A stretch of DNA of 64,000 nucleotides from Martinezella rhizogenes (GCA_013322215.1 JAAMEZ010000032.1:124001-188000); one strand, 5' to 3'; numbered from the stretch's first letter, positions 16,068 through 25,229 are shown. The notes: a model not told the origin generated them from the sequence alone. Translations and numbers: made by a program.

Positions 16068-16553
16068 ATGGCAAAAGAGATCGAGCGAAAGTTTCTGGTG
16101 CGCGGCGATCATTGGCGTGATTCCGTTTCGGAGAGGCTGATCCTGCGACAGGGATATATTGCCTCCATGGAAGGTCGTTCCGTGCGCATACGGCTGACGA
16201 ACGACAAGAAGGCGACCCTGACGATCAAGATCGGCAAGGCAATGACCAGAGACGAATTCGAGTATGAGATCCCCGTCGATGAAGCGGAGGAACTGCTGGG
16301 AACAGCGATCGGCCTCGTCATCGAAAAGACCCGCCATAAGGTGCCTTTCAAGGGATTTACCTGGGAAGTGGATGTCTTCCGCGGCGCTCATCGCGGCCTC
16401 GTGATTGCCGAGGTTGAGATGGGGAAGGAAAGCGACAATCCGGAACTGCCGGACTGGATCGGACGTGAGGTAACTGGCGAATACCGCTATTCCAATCAGG
16501 CCCTCGCGACGCAGTTCGAGCAGGAGTACGATGAGCTATCGCATACGGCCTGA
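16068..16553 (+). CDS. CYTH domain protein (triphosphate tunnel metalloenzyme)
   Basis: The 161-residue protein begins MAKEIERKFLV, with the ExExK signature at the very N-terminus. It continues with alternating strands rich in R/K and E, for example RQGYIASMEGRSVRIRLT, ATLTIKIG, EFEYEIP and WEVDVFRG, which form the eight-stranded tunnel. Members hydrolyse inorganic triphosphate or related triphosphates with a divalent metal. The start at 16068 puts the motif at the usual place. Its end overlaps the CHAD gene by 23 bp, so the two are coupled. Confidence 0.92.
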   Translation: MAKEIERKFLVRGDHWRDSVSERLILRQGYIASMEGRSVRIRLTNDKKATLTIKIGKAMTRDEFEYEIPVDEAEELLGTAIGLVIEKTRHKVPFKGFTWEVDVFRGAHRGLVIAEVEMGKESDNPELPDWIGREVTGEYRYSNQALATQFEQEYDELSHTA

Positions 16554-17442
16554 CCGGGCTCTTGATGACGAGGTGCACAAAGCCGCCGCGCATCAACTCG
16601 GCAGGGCGATGGCCGAACTGACCGACAGACCGCAGGGCTTGCACGAAGCGGTTCACGCCGCCCGCAAGAATATCAAGCGCGTGCGGGCGCTCTACCGATT
16701 GATAGCGCCGATCGCACGCGAATTTCAGCAGCGGGAAAATGACCGGCTTCGGGATATAGCGCGCACGCTTTCCAGCGTTCGCGACGCAACCGCGCTGATC
16801 GAGATCAGCCACTACCTGCAGGCAACCGCTGCATCCGCCGAAGAACTGCATGCGCTGACCCGCGTCAGCGATCTGCTGACCGCCAGGCGCGACCGTCTCG
16901 CGGCGGCGGAAACCGACCTCGAAGACAAGGCGCAGGCGGCAGTCGCCACATGTGCCGAAGCGCGCGAGGCATTAAAGGATGCATCCTTCGGCTGTGGCCG
17001 GCGCGACACGGCCCGTCTTTTTCAGAAGGGCTGGCGCAAGAATGCCCGCAAGGCGATACGGGCATTGTCCGAATGCCATGCAGAAGCGGCTCATGCCGAG
17101 AGCTTTCACGACCTGCGCAAGCGCAGCCAGGACTACTGGATGCATCACATGCTGCTGCGGGACGTCTGGCCGGCGGCGATGCATGCCAAGCAGCTGGAGG
17201 CCAAGGGCTTGGTCGACGTACTCGGCCGCTATCTCGACATGTCGATACTGGCCGATGTCGCGGACCGCGAGCCGCATCTCTTCGACAGAAGCGACGATCA
17301 CGCCCGCCTGCTGGAGGCGATCATTGCCCGGCAGCAGACCGCCCGCGAGGAGGCGCTAAGCCGAGCGCGCTGGGTCTTTGCCGACAAGCCGGAGAACGAG
17401 GCGCGAACCATAAAGCACCTATGGCTGGAAGCGGCGGGCTGA
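16531..17442 (+). CDS. CHAD domain protein
   Basis: The 303-residue all-helical protein has conserved histidines within basic helices: VHAARKNIKRVRALYRLI, SFHDLRKRSQDYWMH and TARLFQKGWRKNARKAIRAL. CHAD domains bind inorganic polyphosphate and are often fused to CYTH domains; here the two lie on overlapping genes in that functional order. Together they suggest polyphosphate or triphosphate metabolism or granule association. No membrane segments are present. Confidence 0.92.
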   Translation: MSYRIRPDRALDDEVHKAAAHQLGRAMAELTDRPQGLHEAVHAARKNIKRVRALYRLIAPIAREFQQRENDRLRDIARTLSSVRDATALIEISHYLQATAASAEELHALTRVSDLLTARRDRLAAAETDLEDKAQAAVATCAEAREALKDASFGCGRRDTARLFQKGWRKNARKAIRALSECHAEAAHAESFHDLRKRSQDYWMHHMLLRDVWPAAMHAKQLEAKGLVDVLGRYLDMSILADVADREPHLFDRSDDHARLLEAIIARQQTAREEALSRARWVFADKPENEARTIKHLWLEAAG

Positions 17443-17494
17443 CGCCAATCCTACGCCCGCTCAGGCAGTGCAATCGGCTTGTCCCGCTATTGCC

Positions 17495-19009
17495 TCAAGC
17501 GCGCGGCGCATCCGTCAAACCAAGTCCCACTCGCGCGAAATAGCGCTCCAGCATCGCAACGTCACGGGCTGCGACGATGGCACCGATATAACCGTCCGGA
17601 CGCACCAGCACCCATTCGCCCGAGGATAGGGCGTAGATGTCCCGAAGATGGCTCTCGGGATCGGCCATGTCGCCTGACGGGCCGAAGGTATGAATATGCA
17701 AGCCTCGGCGCGGCTGCACCGATCCGGGCTCCACGCCATAACCGAGCAATGTCCAATGTGCTCCTCGGAAGAGGTCGAACAGCCGTGTCGGCTGGCCGGC
17801 GGCACCACGGATCGGCGCATCCGGCGCTCGATCGCCGGCTGACAGGCGATCGCTGCGCCCAAGCGCTTCGAGCGCGAGCGAGGATCCGGGATAGCCGATA
17901 TCGAGTTGATGCACCTCACGCCCGCGACGCGTGTCGCCCTGCTTTTGGGCATTGAGAAGCTTCGTTGCCAGACCGAGCATCGCTGCTGCGATCGGCTGAC
18001 GCTCCTCTTCATAGCTGTCCAGCAGTGCGTCAGCGGCTCCATTGGCGACCGCAGCCAGCTTCCAGCCGAGATTATAGGCATCTTGCACGCTGGTATTGAG
18101 GCCCTGGCCACCCGTCGGCGGATGAATGTGGGCGGCATCACCGATGAGGAAAACGCGGCCAACGCTGTATCGATCGGCCAGTCGCGCGTTCATGCTGTAA
18201 GCCGACGACCATGACACGGATTGGATATGGATATCGCCGCGCCTGGTGCGCTCCGCCACCATCGCCTCCAGCCCTTCGGCCGAAAGATCGATGTCGCTGT
18301 CGAGAGGGATCGGCCCCTGTATCTGGAACATCTCGGTCCCGGCGAGCGGGCAAAACATGATCTGCCGCGACATGTCGCCTTCGTTGAAGCGGTGCCAGGC
18401 ATCGCGCTTGAGACCGGTCAAGATAACATCGGCCACGATGGCGCGAACGCCGAGGGTCTTGCCCGGAAAGTCGATGCCAAGGGCGTGACGAACGAAGCTG
18501 CGGCCGCCATCGGCACCGACGAGCCAACGCACCCGGAGAGTTTCCTCCCCCGCCCTGCCTTTGAGACGCGCCGTCACGCCGCCCGGATCCTGCTCAAAAC
18601 CAACCAGCTCGCAGCCGAATTGCGGCCTATGGCCAAGCTCGAGCAGCCTTTCGCGCATCACCTTTTCGGTCAGGAATTGCGGTATCATCAGCGGCAGATG
18701 GTACGGTTCGGCCGGTGTCGGGTCCCGATGCTCGGTAATGTCGGACTCGGTAAAACTGCCGTCATCGCGATATCGCCGCTCAGGCGGATAGAGGCCGCCG
18801 GTCGCGACGATCCGGTCGAGAATGCCGAGATCCTCGAAAATCTCCTGGGTCCGCGGCTGGATGCCCTTGCCGCGCGATCCATGGAACGGCTCGTCCATCT
18901 TCTCGATCAGACGGAAGGAGATCCCTCGCCTTGCCAAATCGATCGCCAATGCCAGGCCGGCCGCGCCCGCACCGCAAATCAGCACATCGGCTGCAAATTG
19001 CTCTGTCAT
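17495..19009 (-). CDS. FAD-dependent aromatic-ring-type monooxygenase
   Basis: The 504-residue protein has an N-terminal Rossmann dinucleotide motif (VLICGAGAAGLALAIDLARR), the middle motif LVGADGGRSFVRHALG, and the second FAD motif FLIGDAAHIHPPTGGQGLN, as in PheA/MhpA-type flavin hydroxylases. A C-terminal thioredoxin-like tail follows. It probably hydroxylates a phenolic or polyketide-like compound using NAD(P)H and oxygen. The start MTEQFAADV (19009) has GGAGACAG upstream; starts at 19021 or 19036 would overlap the operator. It diverges from a MarR gene likely to repress it. Confidence 0.88.
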   Translation of the reverse strand: MTEQFAADVLICGAGAAGLALAIDLARRGISFRLIEKMDEPFHGSRGKGIQPRTQEIFEDLGILDRIVATGGLYPPERRYRDDGSFTESDITEHRDPTPAEPYHLPLMIPQFLTEKVMRERLLELGHRPQFGCELVGFEQDPGGVTARLKGRAGEETLRVRWLVGADGGRSFVRHALGIDFPGKTLGVRAIVADVILTGLKRDAWHRFNEGDMSRQIMFCPLAGTEMFQIQGPIPLDSDIDLSAEGLEAMVAERTRRGDIHIQSVSWSSAYSMNARLADRYSVGRVFLIGDAAHIHPPTGGQGLNTSVQDAYNLGWKLAAVANGAADALLDSYEEERQPIAAAMLGLATKLLNAQKQGDTRRGREVHQLDIGYPGSSLALEALGRSDRLSAGDRAPDAPIRGAAGQPTRLFDLFRGAHWTLLGYGVEPGSVQPRRGLHIHTFGPSGDMADPESHLRDIYALSSGEWVLVRPDGYIGAIVAARDVAMLERYFARVGLGLTDAPRA

Positions 19010-19019
19010 TTCTGTCTCC

Positions 19020-19040
19020 ATATGTGTAATATGCACATAT
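19020..19040. promoter_or_regulatory. MarR operator between the monooxygenase and its regulator
   Basis: ATATGTG-TAATATG-CACATAT is a perfect 7-bp inverted repeat with a 7-bp spacer. It lies exactly between the divergent monooxygenase (start 19009) and MarR (start 19059) genes. A further half site, ACACATAT, lies in the MarR coding start at about 19082-19089. Symmetry and location strongly suggest an autoregulated MarR switch. Confidence 0.65.
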
Positions 19041-19058
19041 TATGAGGAGGGTGGTCCT

Positions 19059-19544
19059 GTGTCAACAAAAAGCTTGCAAAATACACATATAAGCGGCCGA
19101 CTGCGCGAACTCCATAGTGCGCTGGTCGAAATCGTCGGCGTCATGAACCGGCCACAGCGCGACGAAGCAATGATCCGGGAGGCAGGCATCTCCCTCGACC
19201 GCGCTTTGTTTTCCCTGTTGGTTCTGGTGGAACGGCTCGGCCCCATCGGCGTTGTCGAACTAGCCGATCGCGTCGGGCGCGACTACACCACCGTCAGCCG
19301 TCAGGTTGCGAAGATGGAAGGGCTCGGGTTGGTCAGCCGGCAGGAGAATGCGGTCGACCGCCGCCTTCGCGAGGCCGTCATCACCGAGACGGGCAAGGCG
19401 ATGACCGATCGCATCGATGAGGCGCGCGAGAGGATCGCACAGTCTATTTTCGCCAAATGGGACGAGCAGGACATCGAGAACCTTGTGCGGCTCATGCGCA
19501 GGTTCGCCGACGACATCAAGGATGATGCGCCGGTTACCCGATGA
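19059..19544 (+). CDS. MarR family transcriptional regulator
   Basis: The 161-residue winged-helix protein starts at GTG (VSTKSLQNTHISGRLREL), 8 bp after GAGGAGG. The core is VELADRVGRDYTTVSRQVAKME with the wing ENAVDRRLREAVITETG. It is divergent from the flavin monooxygenase gene with a palindrome between. It presumably derepresses that gene when an aromatic ligand binds. A longer open frame runs back to 18822 but is antisense to the monooxygenase and has no RBS. Confidence 0.88.
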   Translation: MSTKSLQNTHISGRLRELHSALVEIVGVMNRPQRDEAMIREAGISLDRALFSLLVLVERLGPIGVVELADRVGRDYTTVSRQVAKMEGLGLVSRQENAVDRRLREAVITETGKAMTDRIDEARERIAQSIFAKWDEQDIENLVRLMRRFADDIKDDAPVTR

Positions 19545-19729
19545 ACATCGGATGGCCAGCATGCCCGGAACTTGTGGGACAATGCCCGCTCGGGAAGGCA
19601 CCGGCCGAGCAGCGTTTCGGCTTGTCGGCAATGGTATTTCGACGCCTTTCGCCGCTTCCGCCGACATAGGATAGGGCTGCGGCGTAAATCCCGATTGCCT
19701 GAAAGCCCACAAAATTGTATTTCCCCGGC

Positions 19730-20671
19730 ATGACCGACATGCTTTCAGATTCACGGCGCGACGCGACCGGCGCATTCCTCGTTGCCGCGCTCTATCATTT
19801 CGTTTCCTTCCCGCGCTTCGAAAGCCTGCGCGAGCCGCTGCTTGCGCTCTGCGAGGAAAAGGGCGTGAAGGGCACGCTGCTGCTCGCGCATGAGGGGATC
19901 AACGGGACCATCGCCGGCACGGATGCCGCCATCGGCGCAGTGCTTGCCTTCCTTCGCGCGCAGCCGGAATTTGCCGGCCTTGAACACAAGGAAAGCCGCG
20001 CGTCGAAAATGCCGTTCGTGCGCATGAAGGTGAAGCTCAAGAAGGAGATCGTCACCATGGGCGTCGAGGATATCGACCCCACCAGGGTGGTCGGCACCTA
20101 TGTCGCGCCGAAGGACTGGAACGCGCTGATCTCCGATCCGGACACCATCGTCATCGATACCCGCAACGATTACGAGACCGCCATCGGCGTCTTCAAGGGC
20201 GCGGTCGATCCGAAGACCAAGACCTTCCGCGAGTTTCCAGAATGGGTACGCGACAATACCGGTCTGCACAACAAGCCGAAGATCGCCATGTATTGCACCG
20301 GCGGCATCCGCTGCGAGAAGGCGACCGCCTTCATGAAGCAGCAGGGCTTCGACGAGGTCTATCATCTCAAGGGCGGCATCCTGAAATATCTGGAGGAAGT
20401 GCCGGCTGAAGAAAGCCTCTGGGAAGGCGCCTGCTTCGTCTTCGACGAGCGCGTCTCCGTCGAGCATGGTCTGAAAGAGGGCAATCACAGGCTCTGCCAC
20501 GCCTGCCGCAATCCCATCACCGCCGAGGAAGTGACTTCACCCTTCTACGAGGCCGGCGTTTCCTGCAGCCACTGCTACCACGAACGCACTGAAGAAGACC
20601 GCGAGCGCTATCGCGAAAGGCAGCGGCAGATCGTGCTTGCCCGCAAGCGTGGCCACGAGCATATCGGCTAA
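19730..20671 (+). CDS. trhO: tRNA uridine(34) hydroxylase (rhodanese-domain, YceA family)
   Basis: The 313-residue protein has the family's N-terminal acylphosphatase-like domain (ALYHFVSFPRFESLREPL through LLAHEGINGTIAGT), a central rhodanese domain with catalytic cysteine in MYCTGGIRCEKATAFMKQ, and a C-terminal cysteine-rich part (CHACRNPITAEE then CSHCYHERTEEDRERYRERQ). TrhO makes 5-hydroxyuridine at wobble position 34 in certain tRNAs. A TTG at 19715 is a less likely start. It is followed at once by a short repeat remnant. Confidence 0.93.
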   Translation: MTDMLSDSRRDATGAFLVAALYHFVSFPRFESLREPLLALCEEKGVKGTLLLAHEGINGTIAGTDAAIGAVLAFLRAQPEFAGLEHKESRASKMPFVRMKVKLKKEIVTMGVEDIDPTRVVGTYVAPKDWNALISDPDTIVIDTRNDYETAIGVFKGAVDPKTKTFREFPEWVRDNTGLHNKPKIAMYCTGGIRCEKATAFMKQQGFDEVYHLKGGILKYLEEVPAEESLWEGACFVFDERVSVEHGLKEGNHRLCHACRNPITAEEVTSPFYEAGVSCSHCYHERTEEDRERYRERQRQIVLARKRGHEHIG

Positions 20672-20714
20672 AGCATTTTCGGAAAACTGCGCTGCAGTCT
20701 TCCCCAGGAATGCG
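20671..20714. repeat. Partial rhizobial intergenic palindrome
   Basis: AAGCATTTTCGGAAAACTGC, then GCTGCAGTCTTCC. Arms GGAAAACTGC and GCAGTCTTCC pair almost fully. It resembles the same family as the element at 14319-14378 but lacks part of one arm. It lies between the convergent trhO and GGDEF-EAL genes. Confidence 0.4.
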
Positions 20715-20731
20715 CGAGTGCTCCGCGCGTA

Positions 20732-22945
20732 TCAGGCGGCGGCGTGCTCTTCGTCCAGCGCGGTTGCCATCTGCACCGCAAGCCGCTTGCTGATCTCGGC
20801 GTCCGGCATCGGCTTGCCGTAGAAGTAGCCCTGCAGCTCGTCGCAGCCGAAGTCTTCCAGTGCCCTTCCCTGCGCCTCGGATTCGATGCCTTCGGCCGTA
20901 ACGGGAATATCGAGCGAGCGGGCCAGCGCCACGGTCGCCTTCACCATTTCGCGGGCGCGGTTGTCTTCCAGCACATTCATGGTCAGCGAGCGATCGATCT
21001 TGATGCGATCGAAACCGAACTGACGCAGATAGCCGATGGAAGAGAAACCGGAGCCGAAATCGTCGAGCGCCACCTTGACGCCGAGCCTCTTCAGCCGCTC
21101 GATCGACTGCCGGGTACGCTCGGGATTTTGAATGATATAGCCTTCGGTGATTTCCAGCGTCACCCGATCCGCTTCGATCTCGGTGCTGTTCAGGACGCTG
21201 CGGACATAATCGGCGAAGGCGGGATTGCGGAATTGACCTGGTGAAACGTTGACCGCAATTCGCAGATCCGGCCATTGCCGTGCCGCCTCGCAAGCCTTGC
21301 GCAGCACGAGCAGGCCTAGCGCTTCGATCAGGCCGCTGGTTTCGGCGATCGGAATGAACACTTCCGGCGAAATCGGCCCGTGACCGGGGCGGTTCCATCG
21401 CACCAGCGCTTCGACGCCGATCATCTCGCAGCTCGATGCGTCGACCAGCGGCTGATAGGCGAGCGTCAGTTCTTCCATCTCGATCGCGCGACGCAGATCG
21501 AGTTCCAGCGCATTGCGTTCCTCGCGATGCGCATCCATGGCAGTTTCGTAGCAGGTCATCCGGGCGCGGCCGGCTTCCTTGGCCTTGTACATAGCCAGAT
21601 CGGCGCGGCGCACCAGTTCCTCCCGGTCGATGCGGCCTTCTGGCGAGCTCGCGATGCCGATGCTGGCTCCGACCACGACCACCCGGCGGCCGATTTCCAG
21701 AGGCTCGGCAAGGAAATCAAGGATCTGCTCGGCCAGGCGCAAAGCCGGGGCGTCATTGAGTTCCCTTGTCGGGAAAGCGATGGCGAATTCATCGCCTCCA
21801 AGGCGCGCCAAAGCCGCCTGTGGCGGCACAAGCACCTTGAGCCCGGCGGCAACCGCGCGGATGAGCTGATCGCCGGTGCCATGCCCATAGGCGTCATTGA
21901 TTTCCTTGAAGCCATCGAGATCAAGATAGAGAAGCAGGACGTTGGTGCCGTCGGAGCGCGCCCGGTCAACCAGACGATCCACATCGAGCCGCAATCCCTC
22001 GCGATTAAGGAGCCCGCTCAGTCGGTCGCGAAGCGAAACCTGACGTGCCTGGACTTCCTCCGCCCGCAACCGGCGCCCTGCCAGCGATCCCAGGATCAAA
22101 AGCACTACGAAAAACAGACCCACAAGACCAAGCGCGCCGAGCACCAACGGCCGGACCTGCTGATAGCTCATGTCCCCAGGCTGACGCGAGCCCCAGACCA
22201 GTCGTCCCAGCGACTTGCCGAGCGGATCGACAATGGAGACGGCGTATCGAGCGACCGTATCCGGCGGCACCAGCGTCAAGCCGCTGATGACATAGGTATT
22301 GGAGAGCATCTTGATCCGGCCGGTGTCAAGGTAGCGGACGAGGATCAGATAGCGCCGATGACCTTCCGGCACCGGAATACGGCCGGATCTTTCGCGGATC
22401 GTCGCAGCCCCGGCAGCAGCGATACCATCCCTGGTCATGATATAGCCCGAGGCCTCCGGCACCCCCGTCACACGCGTTGTTCGCGCCTGATCGACAAGCG
22501 CCCATATGGCGGCACCGAGGACATCCTCGATATTCCCGGTCAATGGCTGACCATCGTGGTAAGCAACAATCGGCTTGTTGTTGTCGTCGACAATGACGGC
22601 AGTGTCGAACAGCGCACCGTTGGAGGAAATGTCGCCATAATTGCCGACGATCCAACCTTGATTATCAGTCCCATAGACGCTTCGTGCCGCGTCGTTGCGG
22701 GCGGAATGGTCATGCAGGGTCGCTTCCAGCTGCCCCTGAAAGGTTTTCAACGCCCCGACGGTCGTTTCCCAGGAGCGCTCGTCATCCAGCTTGTTGGAGT
22801 AATCGGCAACACGCCCGATTGCGGTAAGCACCATCAAGGTCACGATGGCAACGATCAGTGCAAAGCAAATCAAAACGGCCGTCACGATGGAATGACGACC
22901 GAGCTGCGCATTCTTCCGCAGTGACTTGAAAATTGCTCCCAACAC
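20732..22945 (-). CDS. Membrane-bound GGDEF-EAL cyclic-di-GMP enzyme with CHASE4-like sensor
   Basis: The 737-residue protein has a first membrane helix (about 19-45), a periplasmic domain (about 46-265) beginning SWETTVGALKTFQGQLEA and resembling CHASE4, and a second helix (VLGALGLVGLFFVVLLILGS). A GGDEF domain with an intact ARLGGDEFAI follows, then an EAL domain with intact EALVRW, DDFGSGFSSIGYL and LQGYFYGKPM. Both catalytic signatures are preserved, so it could make or degrade c-di-GMP; no RxxD inhibition site is evident before GGDEF. It is monocistronic. Confidence 0.93.
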   Translation of the reverse strand: MLGAIFKSLRKNAQLGRHSIVTAVLICFALIVAIVTLMVLTAIGRVADYSNKLDDERSWETTVGALKTFQGQLEATLHDHSARNDAARSVYGTDNQGWIVGNYGDISSNGALFDTAVIVDDNNKPIVAYHDGQPLTGNIEDVLGAAIWALVDQARTTRVTGVPEASGYIMTRDGIAAAGAATIRERSGRIPVPEGHRRYLILVRYLDTGRIKMLSNTYVISGLTLVPPDTVARYAVSIVDPLGKSLGRLVWGSRQPGDMSYQQVRPLVLGALGLVGLFFVVLLILGSLAGRRLRAEEVQARQVSLRDRLSGLLNREGLRLDVDRLVDRARSDGTNVLLLYLDLDGFKEINDAYGHGTGDQLIRAVAAGLKVLVPPQAALARLGGDEFAIAFPTRELNDAPALRLAEQILDFLAEPLEIGRRVVVVGASIGIASSPEGRIDREELVRRADLAMYKAKEAGRARMTCYETAMDAHREERNALELDLRRAIEMEELTLAYQPLVDASSCEMIGVEALVRWNRPGHGPISPEVFIPIAETSGLIEALGLLVLRKACEAARQWPDLRIAVNVSPGQFRNPAFADYVRSVLNSTEIEADRVTLEITEGYIIQNPERTRQSIERLKRLGVKVALDDFGSGFSSIGYLRQFGFDRIKIDRSLTMNVLEDNRAREMVKATVALARSLDIPVTAEGIESEAQGRALEDFGCDELQGYFYGKPMPDAEISKRLAVQMATALDEEHAAA

Positions 22946-23053
22946 CTTTTTCTCCTTGACGGAGAAGTCTGACGTCAGGTCTTCAACAAACGGTTAAGGC
23001 GAATCGGAGATTCCTACAGGAAGGAGTTGTAAATTTGCCAAAATGGGAAGAAT

Positions 23054-23602
23054 TCATGCACTAGCGGCAATCGCCTGTCTAAAACGATTAAGACTGGCAG
23101 ATAAAAGGCCGCTTTCGCGCGCTTCCAGCAGCATTGCCGCCTGTGTCTCATCGCTCTTGCCCGCAACCGGCAGACGCAAGAAAGCGTCCTCCACGATATG
23201 CAGCGACATGGTCTGCAAGACATCGGTGAGTTGTGCCAATACGAGATCGCCGCGATGTGAGGCATGAGCAAACATCAACGGCTTGAACGGCACCTCGTCA
23301 CGCGACACCAGCCAGTCGAGCGCATTCTTGAAGCCGCCGGGTATGCCATGGGCATATTCCGGGCAGGACACGATCAAACCGTCTGCCTTATGGATCTCGG
23401 CCGCAAATCTCTCGACGACGGCTGGTGTTCGCTCACCCTCATTGTCCGGATTGAAGATCGGCAAATCGCCGATCAGATCGCAAATCGCAATGGTAATGCC
23501 TTCCGGGCAGGCGAATTGCAGAGCCTCCAGCAGCCTCCGGCTGGTCGAAGCCTGCCGCTGGCTGCCGCAAAGCGCATAAAGGGAAATCGGCCGCTGGGTC
23601 AT
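23054..23602 (-). CDS. NAD(P)H-dependent FMN reductase
   Basis: The 182-residue flavodoxin-like protein has the FMN phosphate loop GSQRQASTSRRLLEAL, DLPIFNPDNEGERTP, and PEYAHGIPGGFKNALDWLVS, which are hallmarks of the ChrR/YieF-ArsH-like reductase family. It probably reduces FMN, quinones or metal/azo compounds with NAD(P)H in the cytoplasm. It is followed by a palindromic repeat and then the beta-glucosidase gene in the same direction; no functional link is visible. Confidence 0.88.
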   Translation of the reverse strand: MTQRPISLYALCGSQRQASTSRRLLEALQFACPEGITIAICDLIGDLPIFNPDNEGERTPAVVERFAAEIHKADGLIVSCPEYAHGIPGGFKNALDWLVSRDEVPFKPLMFAHASHRGDLVLAQLTDVLQTMSLHIVEDAFLRLPVAGKSDETQAAMLLEARESGLLSASLNRFRQAIAASA

Positions 23603-23643
23603 ACATGATGTCTATCAGGCCCTGCCGATTCGGGCGACAAATA

Positions 23644-23753
23644 CCCTCTCCTCAAGGGGAGGGTCGGACCGAAGGTCCGAGGCGGGTGACCATTGCAGAC
23701 ATCGAAGGTCACCCCCCAAGCGTTTCGTGCGACCTCCCCCAATGGGGGCTGGA
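23644..23753. repeat. Intergenic palindromic element (two facing units)
   Basis: The left unit (23644-23691) holds the hairpin CCTCTCCTCAAGGGGAGG, the inverted pair TCGGACC-GAA-GGTCCGA, and GGCGGGTGACC. The right unit (about 23706-23753) begins GGTCACC and carries the hairpin CCTCCCCCAATGGGGG. The GGTGACC and GGTCACC ends face each other. This is typical of rhizobial mosaic intergenic repeats; it lies between the FMN reductase and beta-glucosidase genes. Confidence 0.65.
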
Positions 23754-23759
23754 ACCGCA

Positions 23760-25133
23760 TCAATCCGCCTTGTGATTGCCCTTCGGGAACTGCGCAGCAA
23801 GTTCCTTATACCATTTGCCGCTCTTTTTGATGGTGCGCACCTGGGTCTCGTAATCGACATGGACGAGGCCGAAGCGCATGCGATAGCCTTCCGCCCATTC
23901 GAAATTGTCCATCAGGCTCCAGGCAAAGTAGCCACGCATCGGATAGCCGTCCTTGATGAGATCGGCGACGACGCCAAGATGCTCGATGTAGTAGTCGAGA
24001 CGCGGCTGGTCATCGACCTCGCCGCTGACGACGCCCATATTGTAGCAGGCGCCGTTTTCGGTGATGTAGCACTCCGGCAGTTCGTAGCGCTTGTTGAGGT
24101 CCTCGACGACGTGCTTCAGGCCCGGCGCATAGATTTCCCAGCCGATATCGGTCTTCACGTCGCTGACCGGCGGCGCTTCCTTCGTCCAGGGAAAATCGCC
24201 GCTCTTGGAGGCGTCATCGAAAACACGCATCGGCATGTAGTAGTTCAAACCCCACCAATCGAGCTTCTGGTTGATGGTCTTCAGATCGCCATCCTCGATG
24301 ACAGGCATGCGGTCGCCAAGCGCCTGGACGAATTCCTTCGGATACTCACCCTTGAAGATCGGATCGAAGAAGGCGCCGTTATGGAACTGATGGGCACGCT
24401 CGACGGCAGCCAGATCTTCGGCACGGTCGGAGCCCGGCAGGACGGACGCGGCATTGAGCACGATGCCGACAGGCACCTTCGGCGCGACGGAGCGGATCGC
24501 CTCGACACCAAGACCATGAGCAAGGTTCATGTAATGCATAGCATAAAGGGCAGCCTGCATGTTGCGCTCGCCCGGCGCGTGGACGCCGTAGAGATGGCTC
24601 AACCAGACGATGCACCAGGGCTCGTTGAAAGTCGCGACCGAATCCAGACGATCGCCGAGGCGGGCCATGACGGTCTTGGCATAGCGCTGGAAGGCATGTG
24701 CCGTCGAGCGTGCCGTCCAGCCACCATCACCGGCAAGCGCCAGCGGCAGATCCCAATGGTAGAGCGTGGCAAAGGTCTTGATCCCACGCGCCTTGCAGCC
24801 GTCGACGAGACGATCGTAGAAATCGAGGCCGGCTTCGTTTACCGGGCCGGTGCCCTCGGGGATGATGCGCGGCCATGCGATCGAGAAGCGATAGGCTTCG
24901 ACGCCCATCTCCTTGATCAGATCGAGATCCTGCTCCAGCCGGTTATAGTGGTCGCAGGCGACATCGCCATTGTTGCGCTGATAGACACGACCGGGCATGT
25001 TGGCGAAAGCATCCCATATGGACGGCTTGCGGCCGTCTGCCTTGGTGGCGCCTTCGATCTGAAATGCAGCGGTGGCAACGCCGAATGTGAAATCGCCGGG
25101 GAAGCGATCGGCAAGAAGCTTCGGATCGATCAT
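23760..25133 (-). CDS. GH1 family beta-glucosidase
   Basis: The 457-residue protein has all GH1 hallmarks: FTFGVATAAFQIEGA near the N-terminus, the acid/base glutamate in TFNEPW (about E170) and the nucleophile in YITENGACYN (about E359), then YFAWSLMDNFEWAEGY. There is no signal peptide, so it acts in the cytoplasm on imported beta-glucosides such as cellobiose. It has a perfect 14-bp palindrome 83 bp upstream (25216-25229), which suggests control by a LacI-type regulator encoded elsewhere. Confidence 0.95.
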   Translation of the reverse strand: MIDPKLLADRFPGDFTFGVATAAFQIEGATKADGRKPSIWDAFANMPGRVYQRNNGDVACDHYNRLEQDLDLIKEMGVEAYRFSIAWPRIIPEGTGPVNEAGLDFYDRLVDGCKARGIKTFATLYHWDLPLALAGDGGWTARSTAHAFQRYAKTVMARLGDRLDSVATFNEPWCIVWLSHLYGVHAPGERNMQAALYAMHYMNLAHGLGVEAIRSVAPKVPVGIVLNAASVLPGSDRAEDLAAVERAHQFHNGAFFDPIFKGEYPKEFVQALGDRMPVIEDGDLKTINQKLDWWGLNYYMPMRVFDDASKSGDFPWTKEAPPVSDVKTDIGWEIYAPGLKHVVEDLNKRYELPECYITENGACYNMGVVSGEVDDQPRLDYYIEHLGVVADLIKDGYPMRGYFAWSLMDNFEWAEGYRMRFGLVHVDYETQVRTIKKSGKWYKELAAQFPKGNHKAD

Positions 25134-25215
25134 GGTGAAAATCCCGTCTGTTATGGCTTCATTGGCTGCGGTTTAACCAAGCTGCCCCTCAAAGTACAGG
25201 GGCCACAGTGGAAAA

Positions 25216-25229
25216 CTGCAACGTTGCAG
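25216..25229. promoter_or_regulatory. LacI-type operator candidate upstream of beta-glucosidase
   Basis: CTGCAACGTTGCAG is a perfect 14-bp palindrome with a central CG, the usual architecture for LacI/GalR-family sites. It lies in the 257-bp gap between the divergent beta-glucosidase (25133) and DoxX (25391) genes. No LacI gene adjoins, so the regulator would act in trans. Confidence 0.5.

Noticed and set aside
20517..21398. A minus-strand frame across trhO and the GGDEF-EAL gene
   Set aside because: It overlaps two well-supported genes and has low-complexity Arg-rich composition.
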